From assembly GCF_900110145.1 (NCBI RefSeq), contig NZ_FOCP01000007.1:62001-126000 (forward strand): a stretch of 64,000 nt of DNA, written 5' to 3'. The stretch is from Nitrosomonas marina (lineage in GTDB: Bacteria; Pseudomonadota; Gammaproteobacteria; Burkholderiales; Nitrosomonadaceae). Within the stretch, counting starts at the first letter, position 1. Each line of letters opens with the position of its first letter. The notes under the pieces were generated by a model. It saw nothing but the letters and a program-made list of their open reading frames with translations. It did no database searches and had not been told where the DNA came from. The position numbers were made by a program, and so were the translations under genes. Shown here one piece after another: positions 49,323 through 59,452 of this stretch.

Positions 49323-49334
49323 GATTTGCAAATC
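49323..49334. promoter_or_regulatory. 12-bp palindrome upstream of hfq
   Basis: GATTTGCAAATC is a perfect palindrome centred about 33 bases upstream of the hfq -10 box, at the place of a -35 or activator site. A possible operator; the protein is unknown. Confidence 0.35.
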
Positions 49335-49468
49335 CAGTACCCCTGATACTTTTCAGAATACTAGTTTTTCTTAGCAAGTCATTAGCACCTCAATATAATT
49401 AAAAAGCGTAAGGCTAAAATGATTCCCAGCCCGGTTAAATAAAGCAATTGCTTCATGTTATCAAGATA

Positions 49469-49492
49469 CCCAGACTGATTAAACAGCCTGGG
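49469..49492. repeat. Inverted repeat between ccp and hfq
   Basis: CCCAG (49469-49473) pairs with CTGGG (49488-49492), and the inner CTG/CAG continue the stem past one mismatch. It lies about 65 bases past the ccp stop. Not followed by a strong T-run, so a terminator role is uncertain. The 12-bp palindrome AAGCAATTGCTT is just beside it (49442-49453). Confidence 0.45.
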
Positions 49493-49556
49493 AAATACTA
49501 ACTAACTGACAAAATAGTTTACTTCCTTTTCTGAAACAAACCAAGTCATTTAATCC

Positions 49557-50552
49557 CTAAAATGGCTGGGGTCTTGGTGTATCGTTATTGGATGGTGGAA
49601 GAATAGGTAATTGAATATCAGGTTGTTCGCCTGTGAGTGTTTTCAGAAAGGCGACAATGCTGTCGATCTCTTTTTTATTGAAATCACGGTCGAGCTGCAG
49701 CTTACCCATTATTTTAACAGCTTCCTCAAGCGTCCAAACCGCACCGTCATGAAAATAGGGATAGGTCAATTCGATATTGCGCAACGTTGGCACTTTGAAA
49801 ACATTTAAATCCGTATCTTTGCCGGTTACAGCTTTACGACCCTCAATTTTACTATCCGTTTTGTACTGATGATGAACACCAAATTTTTGGTAGAGAGCCC
49901 CACCCACAGCTGGACCATTGTGACAACCTGTACAGCCACTGCTCTTGAATAGCTTGTAACCATCAAGCTCTTGTTTATTCAGTGCGTTATTGTCTCCCTC
50001 AAGCCATTTATCGAAGCGTGATCCCGGGGTAACCAAAGTTTCCTCAAACGCAGCAATTGCCGTCGTCACACGATCGATATCAACCTTATCAGAGCCAAAA
50101 GCCTTTTCAAATTTTGCCCGATATTGCGGTATCGAATTTAAAACACTAACAGCCAGTTCATGTGTAGAAGCCATTTCACCTGGATTCGCGATTGGCCCGC
50201 CAGCTTGCTCTTTCAAATCTTTAGCGCGCCCATCCCAAAATTGCGCAAGATTCATGCTTGAATTCAACACTGTCGGCGCGTTAATTGGTCCCTGCTGCCA
50301 GGCATGACCTATTGATGTCGGAATATTATCTGTTCCACCCATGCTCAAATTATGACATGAGTTACAGGAAATCCAGCCTGACTTGGATAATCGCGGATCA
50401 AAAAACAACATTTTACCTAACTCTACAAGAGCAGGCTCTTTTGGTGTAACAGCCTTGATGGGTTGAATTGGTTCATTTGAAGCAGACACAGTGAACGAAA
50501 CGGCAAGCGTGCTGATTAATAGCAACGATGCCATCAGTGTACGTATCATCAT
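49557..50552 (-). CDS. Di-heme cytochrome c peroxidase
   Basis: Periplasmic enzyme that reduces hydrogen peroxide to water with electrons from c-type cytochromes. Signal peptide MASLLLISTLAVSFTVSAS. Two heme sites: CNSCH (Cys63, Cys66, His67) and CTGCH (Cys207, Cys210, His211). Family motifs MLFFDPRLSKSGWISCNSC, NAPTVLNSS, FWDGRAKDL and PTLRNIELTYPYFHDG all fit. 331 residues. This type is well known in Nitrosomonas europaea. A 10-bp perfect hairpin lies about 130 bases upstream. Single gene. Confidence 0.95.
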   Translation of the reverse strand: MMIRTLMASLLLISTLAVSFTVSASNEPIQPIKAVTPKEPALVELGKMLFFDPRLSKSGWISCNSCHNLSMGGTDNIPTSIGHAWQQGPINAPTVLNSSMNLAQFWDGRAKDLKEQAGGPIANPGEMASTHELAVSVLNSIPQYRAKFEKAFGSDKVDIDRVTTAIAAFEETLVTPGSRFDKWLEGDNNALNKQELDGYKLFKSSGCTGCHNGPAVGGALYQKFGVHHQYKTDSKIEGRKAVTGKDTDLNVFKVPTLRNIELTYPYFHDGAVWTLEEAVKIMGKLQLDRDFNKKEIDSIVAFLKTLTGEQPDIQLPILPPSNNDTPRPQPF

Positions 50553-50677
50553 CGATAATCTCCCTTAAATTCCTACGGCTAATAAAGGCGCAGCCGATTA
50601 CGCCTAATATAAAAATTCAGCGGGAACTCAATAAAAAAGGAGCATGATCCTGCCCCTGTTCCTCTTGTTATTGTCCT

Positions 50678-50703
50678 GCGTATCCTTAAAGTAAAGGATA
50701 CGC
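50678..50703. repeat. Perfect 10-bp inverted repeat between rppH and ccp
   Basis: GCGTATCCTT (50678-50687), loop AAAGTA, AAGGATACGC (50694-50703). Neither side has a strong T-run, so this is not a standard terminator. It lies 85 bases past the rppH stop and about 125 bases before ccp. It may be a hairpin in the ccp leader or a protein-binding site. Confidence 0.6.
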
Positions 50704-50787
50704 ACGAAAAATCTTTCCATTTCTATAAACTTTTTCGATCCATACACACAAACCTACAATAACCAGACCAGACATGCCGAAGTATCG

Positions 50788-51285
50788 CTATTTATCAGTC
50801 GTGTTCTCCACGTTAACAGACAACAAGCGAGACAGCTCCGTCAATGCCTGCTTATATACCTTACGTTTAAATTCAACCACGGAATCAAGTTCCACCCAGT
50901 ATTGGTTCCACCGCCAAGCATCAAACTCGGGATGGGCGCTTTTACGCAAAGACACATCACTGTCCTTGCCAATCAGTCGCAACAAATACCAGATCTGCTT
51001 TTGTCCTTTATAGTTCCCACGCCATTCGCGTCTGATCCATTTTTCTGGCACCTCGTAACGCAACCAATCTCGGGTACGACCTACAATCTTGACATGGTCG
51101 GGAAGCAAACCGACCTCTTCGGCCAATTCCCGATACATAGCCTGCTCAGGGCTCTCTCCCGATTTTATGCCCCCTTGTGGAAATTGCCATGAATTTTGCC
51201 TGATTCGTTTTCCCCAAAACACCTCATTTTTCGAATTTAGCAAAATAATGCCGACATTTGGGCGATATCCATTACGGTCAATCAT
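50788..51285 (-). CDS. rppH: RNA pyrophosphohydrolase
   Basis: Nudix hydrolase that removes pyrophosphate from mRNA 5' ends and so starts decay. The Nudix box [20 protein letters not shown] followed by VGL (residues 38-60) is complete. [12 protein letters not shown] and WQFPQGGI are RppH-type. The end has [12 protein letters not shown]. 165 residues, usual size. Divergent from proS across about 220 bp. Confidence 0.94.
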   Translation of the reverse strand: MIDRNGYRPNVGIILLNSKNEVFWGKRIRQNSWQFPQGGIKSGESPEQAMYRELAEEVGLLPDHVKIVGRTRDWLRYEVPEKWIRREWRGNYKGQKQIWYLLRLIGKDSDVSLRKSAHPEFDAWRWNQYWVELDSVVEFKRKVYKQALTELSRLLSVNVENTTDK

Positions 51286-51507
51286 GCAAACAATCCATCT
51301 GACCCATTAAAATAATGTGGATTTTTTCATACTTTGGTGCAGATTAAAAGTATCATTGAAACAGCAATAGATTAAACCGACGCAATAAGCATTTATTCTA
51401 TGTGAAATCAAGAATAATCCCTGTGTTACAAACAAGAATGACTATTTATACCTGCAAATACAATTCACGGTAGAATTGCTTCCTTTTTAATCATAATGGA
51501 ATCTGGC

Positions 51508-53217
51508 ATGCGCGTCTCGCAATTTTTTATCTCCACGCTTAAAGAAGCACCTGCTGAAGCCGAACTTATCAGTCACAAGCTGATGCTACGTGCAGGGTTG
51601 ATTAAACGACTGGGCAGCGGTCTATATACATGGATGCCGATCGGCCTGAAGGTTTTACGGAAAATTGAGTCTATCGTCCGCGAAGAAATGAATCGAAGTG
51701 GTGCTATCGAACTGCTTATGCCAGCCATACAGCCTGCCGAATTATGGCAAGAATCAGGCAGGTGGGATGTGTTTGGCCCACAAATGTTAAAAATAAAAGA
51801 CCGCCATGATCATGATTTTTGCTTTGGCCCGACCCACGAAGAGATTATTACTGATATTGCCCGTCGTGAGATCAGCAGTTATCGTCAACTGCCACTCAAT
51901 TTTTATCAAATACAAACAAAATTCCGCGATGAAATCAGACCCCGTTTTGGGGTCATGCGGGCACGGGAATTTCTAATGAAAGACGCCTATTCATTTCATG
52001 CCAATCCCACCAGTCTGGATGACACATATCAACTAATGCATGAAACTTATAGCCGGATTTTTACCCGGCTTGGGCTCAACTTCCGTTCTGTTTCGGCTGA
52101 TCCAGGCGCTATTGGCGGAAGCGGGTCACATGAATTTCACGTTTTGGCAGAATCGGGAGAAGACATCATAGTTTTTTGCCCTGACTCGGATTATGCTGCA
52201 AATATAGAACTTGCCACATCGCGGTTACCTGATACAACACCGGAAGATCCAGTCGATGAAATACAAAAAATATCCACTCCCGATCAGAAAACCTGCACTG
52301 AAGTTGCGGATTTTCTTGCTATACCGCTACACAAAACGATTAAAACACTCGCAGTCTCTGCAAGCGGCACATTGTACTTATTATTATTACGAGGCGATCA
52401 TCAGCTAAATGAACTCAAGGTTCGGAAAATACCTTTTTTAACTGATTATGAGATGGCCGATGAGGCAGCTATCCAGAATGAAACCGGCACAGTTCCGGGC
52501 TATATCGGGCCCGTGGGACTGAAAACTACAGTTATTGCTGATACCGCAGTCATGGATATAAATAATTTCGTCTGTGGCGCCAATGAGAAAGGTTTTCATT
52601 TCATAAATGTCAACTTTGGGCGTGATCTTGAGCGGCCTCAGCATGTATTTGATATTCGCAACGTAACCGCAGGTGAGTTATCACCTGATGGCAAAGGAGT
52701 TCTGGAAATCTGTCGAGGTATAGAAGTAGGTCACATATTCAAATTGCGCACAAAATATTCAGAGATGATGAAAGCGCAATATCTGAATGAGCACGGACAG
52801 GCCCTAAACCTTGAAATGGGTTGTTATGGCATTGGTATTTCTCGTATCGTTGCAGCGGCAATAGAGCAAAATAATGATGATCAAGGTATTATTTTTCCTG
52901 AATCCATGGCGCCGTTCCAACTGGCTATTATCCCCATCGGTATGCATAAAAGTGAACAGGTACGTTCCGAAGTTGAAAAACTTTATACGCAATTTTTAGG
53001 CGCAAGCATTGATGTATTGCTGGATGACCGCAATGAGCGGCCTGGTGTCATGTTTGCCGACATGGAGTTGATTGGCATACCTCACCGGATCGTCGTCAGT
53101 GAACGCAGTTTAAAACAGTCATGCGTTGAATATAAAGGACGCACCGATCAAGAAGCACAAACAGTCGCCCTGGATGAAATCAACACTTTTGTCAAAGCAA
53201 AACTATGTATCACTTAA
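51508..53217 (+). CDS. proS: Prolyl-tRNA synthetase
   Basis: Charges tRNA-Pro. Class II synthetase with the bacterial architecture: motif 1 and 2 region ([40 protein letters not shown]) and an editing insertion domain of about 180 residues in the middle. Motif 3 is [18 protein letters not shown], and the anticodon domain lies at the C-terminus. 569 residues from the ATG at 51508, which gives the family N-terminus [20 protein letters not shown]; the ATG four codons earlier is possible. Its last 13 bases overlap the next gene. Confidence 0.97.
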   Translation: MRVSQFFISTLKEAPAEAELISHKLMLRAGLIKRLGSGLYTWMPIGLKVLRKIESIVREEMNRSGAIELLMPAIQPAELWQESGRWDVFGPQMLKIKDRHDHDFCFGPTHEEIITDIARREISSYRQLPLNFYQIQTKFRDEIRPRFGVMRAREFLMKDAYSFHANPTSLDDTYQLMHETYSRIFTRLGLNFRSVSADPGAIGGSGSHEFHVLAESGEDIIVFCPDSDYAANIELATSRLPDTTPEDPVDEIQKISTPDQKTCTEVADFLAIPLHKTIKTLAVSASGTLYLLLLRGDHQLNELKVRKIPFLTDYEMADEAAIQNETGTVPGYIGPVGLKTTVIADTAVMDINNFVCGANEKGFHFINVNFGRDLERPQHVFDIRNVTAGELSPDGKGVLEICRGIEVGHIFKLRTKYSEMMKAQYLNEHGQALNLEMGCYGIGISRIVAAAIEQNNDDQGIIFPESMAPFQLAIIPIGMHKSEQVRSEVEKLYTQFLGASIDVLLDDRNERPGVMFADMELIGIPHRIVVSERSLKQSCVEYKGRTDQEAQTVALDEINTFVKAKLCIT

Positions 53218-53801
53218 CAGCTATTTTTTTACTCTTATTACTTCCTGTCACCGCATACGCCAGCATTCAGCGTTATGAACACGTCATTATCAGCACGCAA
53301 ATCTTCACACAAACGGAGATTAATGATATTGCAGTGACTAACCAGGAATATGCCAAGCTAGCGACAGACAATACATGGCTAACTGTAATGAGCGAACGCC
53401 TTAAACGCTTTAAACCAAATAAGGACGAACGCGAATCATTTTTACGAACCGTTTATTATGAAGCAGCACGTGCCGGTCTCGATCCACAGCTTGTGCTCAG
53501 TGTAATTCAGGTTGAAAGCGGATTTAGGAAATACGCTATATCTCATGCCGGTGCGCGAGGATATATGCAAATTATGCCATTCTGGATTGAAACAATCGGA
53601 GACGAAACGCATAACCTGTTTCATCTTCGTGTCAATTTAAGATATGGCTGCATGATACTCAGGCATTATCTCAACAAAGAAAACGGTGACTATTTTCGCG
53701 CACTCGGCCGTTACAATGGCAGTCTGGGACAAGCCACATACCCACAGCTTGTATTTAATTTATTACACAGCACCTGGCAATATTCACAACCAGCCATATA
53801 A
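53205..53801 (+). CDS. Lytic transglycosylase, SLT family
   Basis: Cleaves peptidoglycan glycan strands in the periplasm. Signal peptide [18 protein letters not shown]. The catalytic domain holds the Glu104 in [12 protein letters not shown] and the companion motif [24 protein letters not shown] and [10 protein letters not shown] are typical. 198 residues, a small MltE-like or Slt-like member. Starts inside proS (13-bp overlap), so its translation depends on it. Confidence 0.92.
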   Translation: MYHLTAIFLLLLLPVTAYASIQRYEHVIISTQIFTQTEINDIAVTNQEYAKLATDNTWLTVMSERLKRFKPNKDERESFLRTVYYEAARAGLDPQLVLSVIQVESGFRKYAISHAGARGYMQIMPFWIETIGDETHNLFHLRVNLRYGCMILRHYLNKENGDYFRALGRYNGSLGQATYPQLVFNLLHSTWQYSQPAI

Positions 53802-53829
53802 ACGAGGCGATCGATGTTCGACGCAGGCT

Positions 53830-54282
53830 TTATCTTGAGTTGATAAAATCCTCGATGCTCTCACGCGTTACGATCCCTCGCTGACGAGCAGCAGGCTTTC
53901 CCTCAGGATCAAAAAAATAGGTGCTTGGCAGCAGTGAAATATCATCTAGCTGCGAAGCTATTCGCCTGTTACCAAGCACTGTCGGATAAGTAATTTCCAA
54001 AGACCGGGCAAATTCCATTACCACGGCCGGATCAGTAAACTCCATGGCAACACCAATTACCATCACATCCTTACGGTCTTCATACAAAGCTATCAGGTCA
54101 GGAATTTCCTCCAGGCAGGGAGGACACCATGTTGCCCAGAAATTGACAATTACCCAGCGCCCCTTATAGTCAGCCAGCGCATGGACTTTTCCGTCAGTGT
54201 CTTTGAATTGAAATGCCTGGATTTCAATCGCGAGCAACAGCATCAGAATACCACACGAAAAACTGAAAATTCGTCCGGACAT
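53830..54282 (-). CDS. TlpA-like thiol:disulfide protein
   Basis: Exported thioredoxin-fold protein of 150 residues. N-terminal signal sequence or anchor (FSCGILMLLLAIEIQAF). Active site FWATWCPPCLEEI with Cys53 and Cys56. The cis-Pro loop is LLPSTYFFDPEG. Likely reduces or delivers electrons to periplasmic apo-cytochromes or other thiols, as TlpA/CcmG-like proteins do; partner unknown. Convergent with the transglycosylase gene. Confidence 0.88.
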   Translation of the reverse strand: MSGRIFSFSCGILMLLLAIEIQAFQFKDTDGKVHALADYKGRWVIVNFWATWCPPCLEEIPDLIALYEDRKDVMVIGVAMEFTDPAVVMEFARSLEITYPTVLGNRRIASQLDDISLLPSTYFFDPEGKPAARQRGIVTRESIEDFINSR

Positions 54283-54449
54283 GCTTAGTCGTTACCTTTT
54301 AATTTTTAGTCAAAACACCTACAGCTCTAAAACAGTCAGCGCCACTGTCTCTCAATGTCTTCCAGGAATCCGTCTGGTCTTCATTTCAATTCCTGCACCG
54401 CATTTTCAATTATGGCGCTGTCGCCAGCAACCAGGGTAATAGCGATATT

Positions 54450-55982
54450 CTATACCTGTGGGTGCGCGCGTTCCAGCTTGCTGTGCAATTTATTCAGTGC
54501 ACTCAAATAAGCCTTAGCAGAAGCGACGACTATATCCGTATCTGCGCCATGACCGTTGACGATACGATCGGATTTTTGTAAACGGACAGTCACTTCTCCT
54601 TGTGCATCGGTTCCACTGGTAATATTGTTAACCGAAAACAGTTGAAGCTGCGCTCCGCTTCTCAGGAGTTTTTCTATGGCGCAAAATGTCGCGTCAACCG
54701 GACCGCTACCGTCCGATTCCGCCTGCATTTCATTACCATGATCGGAAATAACGATACAAGCATATGGAGTTTCACCCGTTTCACAACGTATTTTTAAAGA
54801 CAACAGACGATACCGTTCCTGCGGCACAAGCGCTTCATCCGAAACCAACGCCTGCAGGTCCTCATCAAAAATTTCATGCTTTTTATCTGCTAACTCTTTA
54901 AATCGCATAAATGTATTGTTCAGCACTTCTTCAGAATCCAGCTCAATACCGAGCTCTTTTAACCGGCTACGAAACGCATTACGACCGGAATGTTTGCCGA
55001 GCAGCAATTTATTCGCTCCCCAACCCACGTCTTCTGCTCGCATAATTTCATAAGTTTCACGATGCTTTAATACACCATCCTGGTGAATGCCAGACTCGTG
55101 CGCAAATGCATTGGCACCCACAATCGCCTTATTGGGTTGCACAGGAAAACCTGTAATACCTGAAACGAGTTTACTGGCTGGCACGATGTGTTTCGTGTTG
55201 ATTTTTGTATCACACGTGAAGTAATCCTGGCGTGTTCGAACAGCCATTACGATTTCCTCCAATGATGCGTTTCCAGCGCGTTCACCAAGTCCGTTAATGG
55301 TGCACTCAACCTGGCGCGCTCCATTCAATACTGCTGATAATGAGTTTGCGACAGCAAGTCCAAGATCATTGTGACAGTGGACTGAAAAAACAGCCCGGTC
55401 CGAATTGGGTATCCTTTCACGCAATGTACGGATTAATTTGCCAAATTGCTCAGGCATGGTATAACCAACAGTATCCGGAATATTAATTGTTTTAGCTCCA
55501 GCCTCGATAACTTTCTCAATGATTCTGCATAAAAAATCAATTTCAGAACGTCCCGCATCTTCAGGTGAAAATTCGATATTGTCGGTATATTCACTTGCCC
55601 ATTTGATTGCTTTAACCGCTTGCTCTATCACCTGCTCTGGCGACATACGCAGTTTATTTTTCATATGGATGGGAGACGTCGCAATGAATGTATGAATACG
55701 CGAAGGGCCGGTATTATCAAGGGCATCCCCTGTTCGTCTGATATCCGCCTCTATTGCACGTGCCAAACCGCAAACTATACTTTCCTTGACCGATTCGGCC
55801 ACAGCCCTGACCGCCTCAAAATCACCATTAGACGCTGCAGGAAAGCCTGCTTCAATCACATCTACACCCATTTGCTCCAGTTGCCATGCAATGCGCACCT
55901 TCTCTTCCTTGGTCATGGAAGCACCTGGGCTTTGCTCACCATCACGCAATGTCGTATCAAAAATAATTAAATGTTCTTGCAT
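54450..55982 (-). CDS. leuA: 2-isopropylmalate synthase
   Basis: First step of leucine synthesis: acetyl-CoA plus 2-ketoisovalerate. The N-terminus [18 protein letters not shown] holds the metal-ligand Asp; [14 protein letters not shown] supplies the His ligands; [14 protein letters not shown] follows. A C-terminal allosteric domain (from about 395) binds leucine. 510 residues from the ATG at 55982, which has GGAG about ten bases upstream; ten more codons of open frame are not family-like. The 230-bp leader holds a candidate leucine-rich leader peptide and hairpin. Confidence 0.97.
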   Translation of the reverse strand: MQEHLIIFDTTLRDGEQSPGASMTKEEKVRIAWQLEQMGVDVIEAGFPAASNGDFEAVRAVAESVKESIVCGLARAIEADIRRTGDALDNTGPSRIHTFIATSPIHMKNKLRMSPEQVIEQAVKAIKWASEYTDNIEFSPEDAGRSEIDFLCRIIEKVIEAGAKTINIPDTVGYTMPEQFGKLIRTLRERIPNSDRAVFSVHCHNDLGLAVANSLSAVLNGARQVECTINGLGERAGNASLEEIVMAVRTRQDYFTCDTKINTKHIVPASKLVSGITGFPVQPNKAIVGANAFAHESGIHQDGVLKHRETYEIMRAEDVGWGANKLLLGKHSGRNAFRSRLKELGIELDSEEVLNNTFMRFKELADKKHEIFDEDLQALVSDEALVPQERYRLLSLKIRCETGETPYACIVISDHGNEMQAESDGSGPVDATFCAIEKLLRSGAQLQLFSVNNITSGTDAQGEVTVRLQKSDRIVNGHGADTDIVVASAKAYLSALNKLHSKLERAHPQV

Positions 55983-56015
55983 CTGTAGCTCCGTTCCTGG
56001 ATGAAATATCATACT

Positions 56016-56048
56016 CGGGATATAAAACCCGTTCAGTGGGATTTTATA
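56016..56048 (-). promoter_or_regulatory. Attenuator-like alternative hairpins upstream of leuA
   Basis: On the minus strand TATAAAATCCC (56048-56038), loop ACTGAAC, GGGTTTTATA (56030-56021) gives a 10-bp stem with one bulge ending in a U-rich arm, as in an intrinsic terminator. CGGG at 56031-56028 can instead pair with CCCG at 56019-56016, which would break that stem. The hairpin lies 33 bases after the leader-peptide stop and 39 bases before the leuA ATG. Roles are inferred. Confidence 0.45.
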
Positions 56049-56080
56049 AGTTTGAAAGAAAAAGGAGGGATTCTAGATAT

Positions 56081-56170
56081 TCAGCGCACAAGGCGCAGCA
56101 GCCACCAGAATTCTAAAGAACTTGGCAACAGGGCAAGGAAATAATTAGGATATGAGAATGGTATACACAT
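56081..56170 (-). CDS. Candidate leuA leader peptide, leucine-rich
   Basis: 29-codon frame on the minus strand, too short to be found by usual gene callers. It encodes seven leucines, with a C-terminal cluster LEFWWLLRLVR that includes adjacent CTG-CTG codons and a nearby CTT. A second ATG directly before it (56173) may be the start. No ribosome site is present, and the apparent promoter would start transcription only about 3-6 bases upstream, so it would be read as a leaderless message. A short GC hairpin (GCGC-CTTGT-GCGC) covers the leucine codons. I infer attenuation by leucine supply; not proven. Confidence 0.45.
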   Translation of the reverse strand: MCIPFSYPNYFLALLPSSLEFWWLLRLVR

Positions 56171-56181
56171 CATAATTCAGA

Positions 56182-56210
56182 AATATAAATACTTTTTTTA
56201 TTTTGTGCAA
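56182..56210 (-). promoter_or_regulatory. Sigma-70 promoter of the leuA leader
   Basis: TTGCAC (56210-56205), exactly 17 bases, then TATATT (56187-56182) on the minus strand. The -10 matches the consensus at five of six positions. It begins 4 bases after the pssA stop, so leuA can be expressed apart from pssA. Start of transcription is expected near 56175. Confidence 0.5.
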
Positions 56211-56213
56211 TAG

Positions 56214-56993
56214 CTATGATGATAAATCCGAAGAATCATTTTTTTTTCTGCTCTTACCGAACCGCCATACTTTAATTATATATCCTGACAACGCATATCC
56301 CAAAAACAGACAAAATAACACCACAGGCGGATGACTTGGAATTAATACGAAAAAGAACAGTACCAGCAGCAAAATTGTAACAAACGGTACTCTTTTTTTC
56401 AGATTAATATCTTTACCACTGTGAAAGGGAATGTTACTGACCATGGTCAATCCGGCGAACAGCGTCACAATTAACGCAAGCCACTTGATATCAGTTCCCG
56501 ACACCTGAAAATCAAGCATCACCCATACCAGGGCTGCAATTAGGGCGGCGGCTGCAGGGCTGGGTAGCCCTTGAAAAAACCGTTTATCAATAACATGAAT
56601 ATTGGCATTGAAACGTGCCAGTCTCAATGCCGCACAAGCGCAGTAAATAAATGCTGTAATCCAACCCAGTTGTCCCATTTCTTTTAACGCCCATTCGTAC
56701 ATTATCAGTGCAGGAGCAACTCCGAATGAAACCATGTCTGACATACTGTCGTATTCAGCGCCAAATTCGCTTTGTGAATGTGTCATTCTTGCAACACGGC
56801 CGTCTAGGCCGTCAAGCACCATAGCAATAAAAACGGCAACTGCAGAATGCTCAAAATTCCCGTTCATCGCTTGAACAATCGCATAAAAACCGGCAAACAA
56901 CGCTGCGGTTGTAAACAGATTGGGCAGCAAATAAATACCGCGGCGGCGTAACCGCGATTGTGTCACGACAGGTTCCGGCTGAGATTCAGACAT
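56214..56993 (-). CDS. pssA: CDP-diacylglycerol-serine O-phosphatidyltransferase
   Basis: Makes phosphatidylserine, the first step to phosphatidylethanolamine. Integral membrane enzyme with the CDP-alcohol motif DGLDGRVARMTHSQSEFGAE followed by YDSMSD. Several membrane helices (IYLLPNLFTTAALFAGFYAI; WVMLDFQVSGTDIKWLALIV; FVTILLLVLFFFVLI). 259 residues from the ATG at 56993, eight codons into the open frame. Follows psd, whose product acts on its product. Confidence 0.94.
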   Translation of the reverse strand: MSESQPEPVVTQSRLRRRGIYLLPNLFTTAALFAGFYAIVQAMNGNFEHSAVAVFIAMVLDGLDGRVARMTHSQSEFGAEYDSMSDMVSFGVAPALIMYEWALKEMGQLGWITAFIYCACAALRLARFNANIHVIDKRFFQGLPSPAAAALIAALVWVMLDFQVSGTDIKWLALIVTLFAGLTMVSNIPFHSGKDINLKKRVPFVTILLLVLFFFVLIPSHPPVVLFCLFLGYALSGYIIKVWRFGKSRKKNDSSDLSS

Positions 56994-57129
56994 GTTGTGA
57001 TTTCTCAGAAAAATCAAATAAAAATGCTATACCACAAATTATTCGGACATCACGTGAATCAATATCAAACTCCTCTAACAGAAGATATGGATAATACGGC
57101 TGATTTAGCAATACGTGTAACCCTACGGT

Positions 57130-57780
57130 TTATGCTTTTCTTAGTTCCGCCAAAACTGTTGTCGTCGCGTACACCTTATCACCAATATTGACGTTAATTT
57201 TTGTTTCGGGCGGCAAATATACGTCAACACGCGAACCAAACCGAATGAATCCAAATCGTTGGCCTTTAGACAGATGATCACCAGGTACTACACTGCATAA
57301 TATTCGTTTGGCAATAAGGCCCGCCACCTGCACACACGTCACATCAGAGCCATCATCGGTTTTGATCCATAATGCGTTACGTTCATTTTCCAGGGAAGCT
57401 TTGGGTAAATCCGCATTAAAAAATTTTCCTGGGAAATACCATTTGTCATGTACATTACCCTCTACCGGACTACGGTTGGAATGTACATTAAAAACATTCA
57501 TAAACACACTGACTTTGACGGCCTCTCGGTTTAAATAAGGATCGCGCACTTGCTCTACAGCAACGACCCTGCCATCGGCTGGTGATAGTACTGCGTTGGG
57601 AACCAGAGGCACTTCACGTGGTGGGTCACGGAAAAACTGCAGAACAAAAACAGCGATTAACCAGAAAAATACCGCCCAGATAAAACCGGCATAAATGTTT
57701 ACCAGGATAGCGGCCAGAAAAGCAATCGCGATAAAAAGCCAGCCTTCTCTGGCAATCAATGGATGCGGATAATTTGACAT
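57130..57780 (-). CDS. psd: Phosphatidylserine decarboxylase, short form
   Basis: Turns phosphatidylserine into phosphatidylethanolamine with a pyruvoyl group made by self-cleavage. The cleavage site is FIRFGSRVD (Gly182-Ser183). N-terminal membrane helices ([34 protein letters not shown]) precede the conserved [11 protein letters not shown] and [16 protein letters not shown]. 216 residues: the small Psd type. Adjacent to pssA (136 bp) and ilvC (62 bp). Confidence 0.95.
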   Translation of the reverse strand: MSNYPHPLIAREGWLFIAIAFLAAILVNIYAGFIWAVFFWLIAVFVLQFFRDPPREVPLVPNAVLSPADGRVVAVEQVRDPYLNREAVKVSVFMNVFNVHSNRSPVEGNVHDKWYFPGKFFNADLPKASLENERNALWIKTDDGSDVTCVQVAGLIAKRILCSVVPGDHLSKGQRFGFIRFGSRVDVYLPPETKINVNIGDKVYATTTVLAELRKA

Positions 57781-57842
57781 AAGACTCTATAACAAAAAGT
57801 GTGTAGTAACCGACATAACCTTAATGATCGCATCACATCGAA

Positions 57843-58868
<1,026 letters not shown>

Positions 58869-58955
58869 TTATAAGTAATTACAATCAGCCAAAGCCAGGC
58901 AGGCTGTTTCTGGTCTCGAGTAACTGAACCGCCATCTGTTGAGAATAAACGCAGA

Positions 58956-59447
58956 TTATACCTTCAAAACCCAATCTCCGCGTCCAATACCGGAAGCACC
59001 CGTTCGAACCGTCTCTAACACAGCGCTATTATCAATAGCTTCCAGAAATGCATCCAGCTTGGAACTGGTTCCCGTCACTTCAATCGTATACGATTTATCC
59101 GTAACATCGATAATGCAGCCGCGAAAAATATCGGCCAGTCGTTTTATTTCATCACGATCCGCACCGACCGCTTTTACTTTTACCAGCATCAGCTCACGTT
59201 CAATATGATTTCCATCGCTCAGGTCGATCACTTTAACAACTTCAATCAACTTGTTAAGCTGCTTAGTAACCTGCTCAATCACTTCATCGGATCCAGATGT
59301 TACCAGTGTCATCCGAGATAACGTCGGATCTTCGGTAGGCGCCACCGAAAGCGATTCAATATTATACCCTCGAGCAGAGAAAAGGCCTGCTACACGAGAT
59401 AACGCGCCCGCTTCATTTTCCATTAACAGTGAAATAATATGTCGCAT
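58956..59447 (-). CDS. ilvH: Acetolactate synthase small (regulatory) subunit
   Basis: Binds valine and controls the large subunit. An N-terminal ACT domain (RHIISLLMENEAGALSRVAG; FSARGYNIESLSVAPTED) is followed by a second ACT-like half (RELMLVKVKAVGADRDEIK; FRGCIIDVTDKSYTIEVTG). 163 residues, the usual size. Starts 5 bases after ilvB. Confidence 0.97.
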   Translation of the reverse strand: MRHIISLLMENEAGALSRVAGLFSARGYNIESLSVAPTEDPTLSRMTLVTSGSDEVIEQVTKQLNKLIEVVKVIDLSDGNHIERELMLVKVKAVGADRDEIKRLADIFRGCIIDVTDKSYTIEVTGTSSKLDAFLEAIDNSAVLETVRTGASGIGRGDWVLKV

Positions 59448-59452
59448 TTGTT

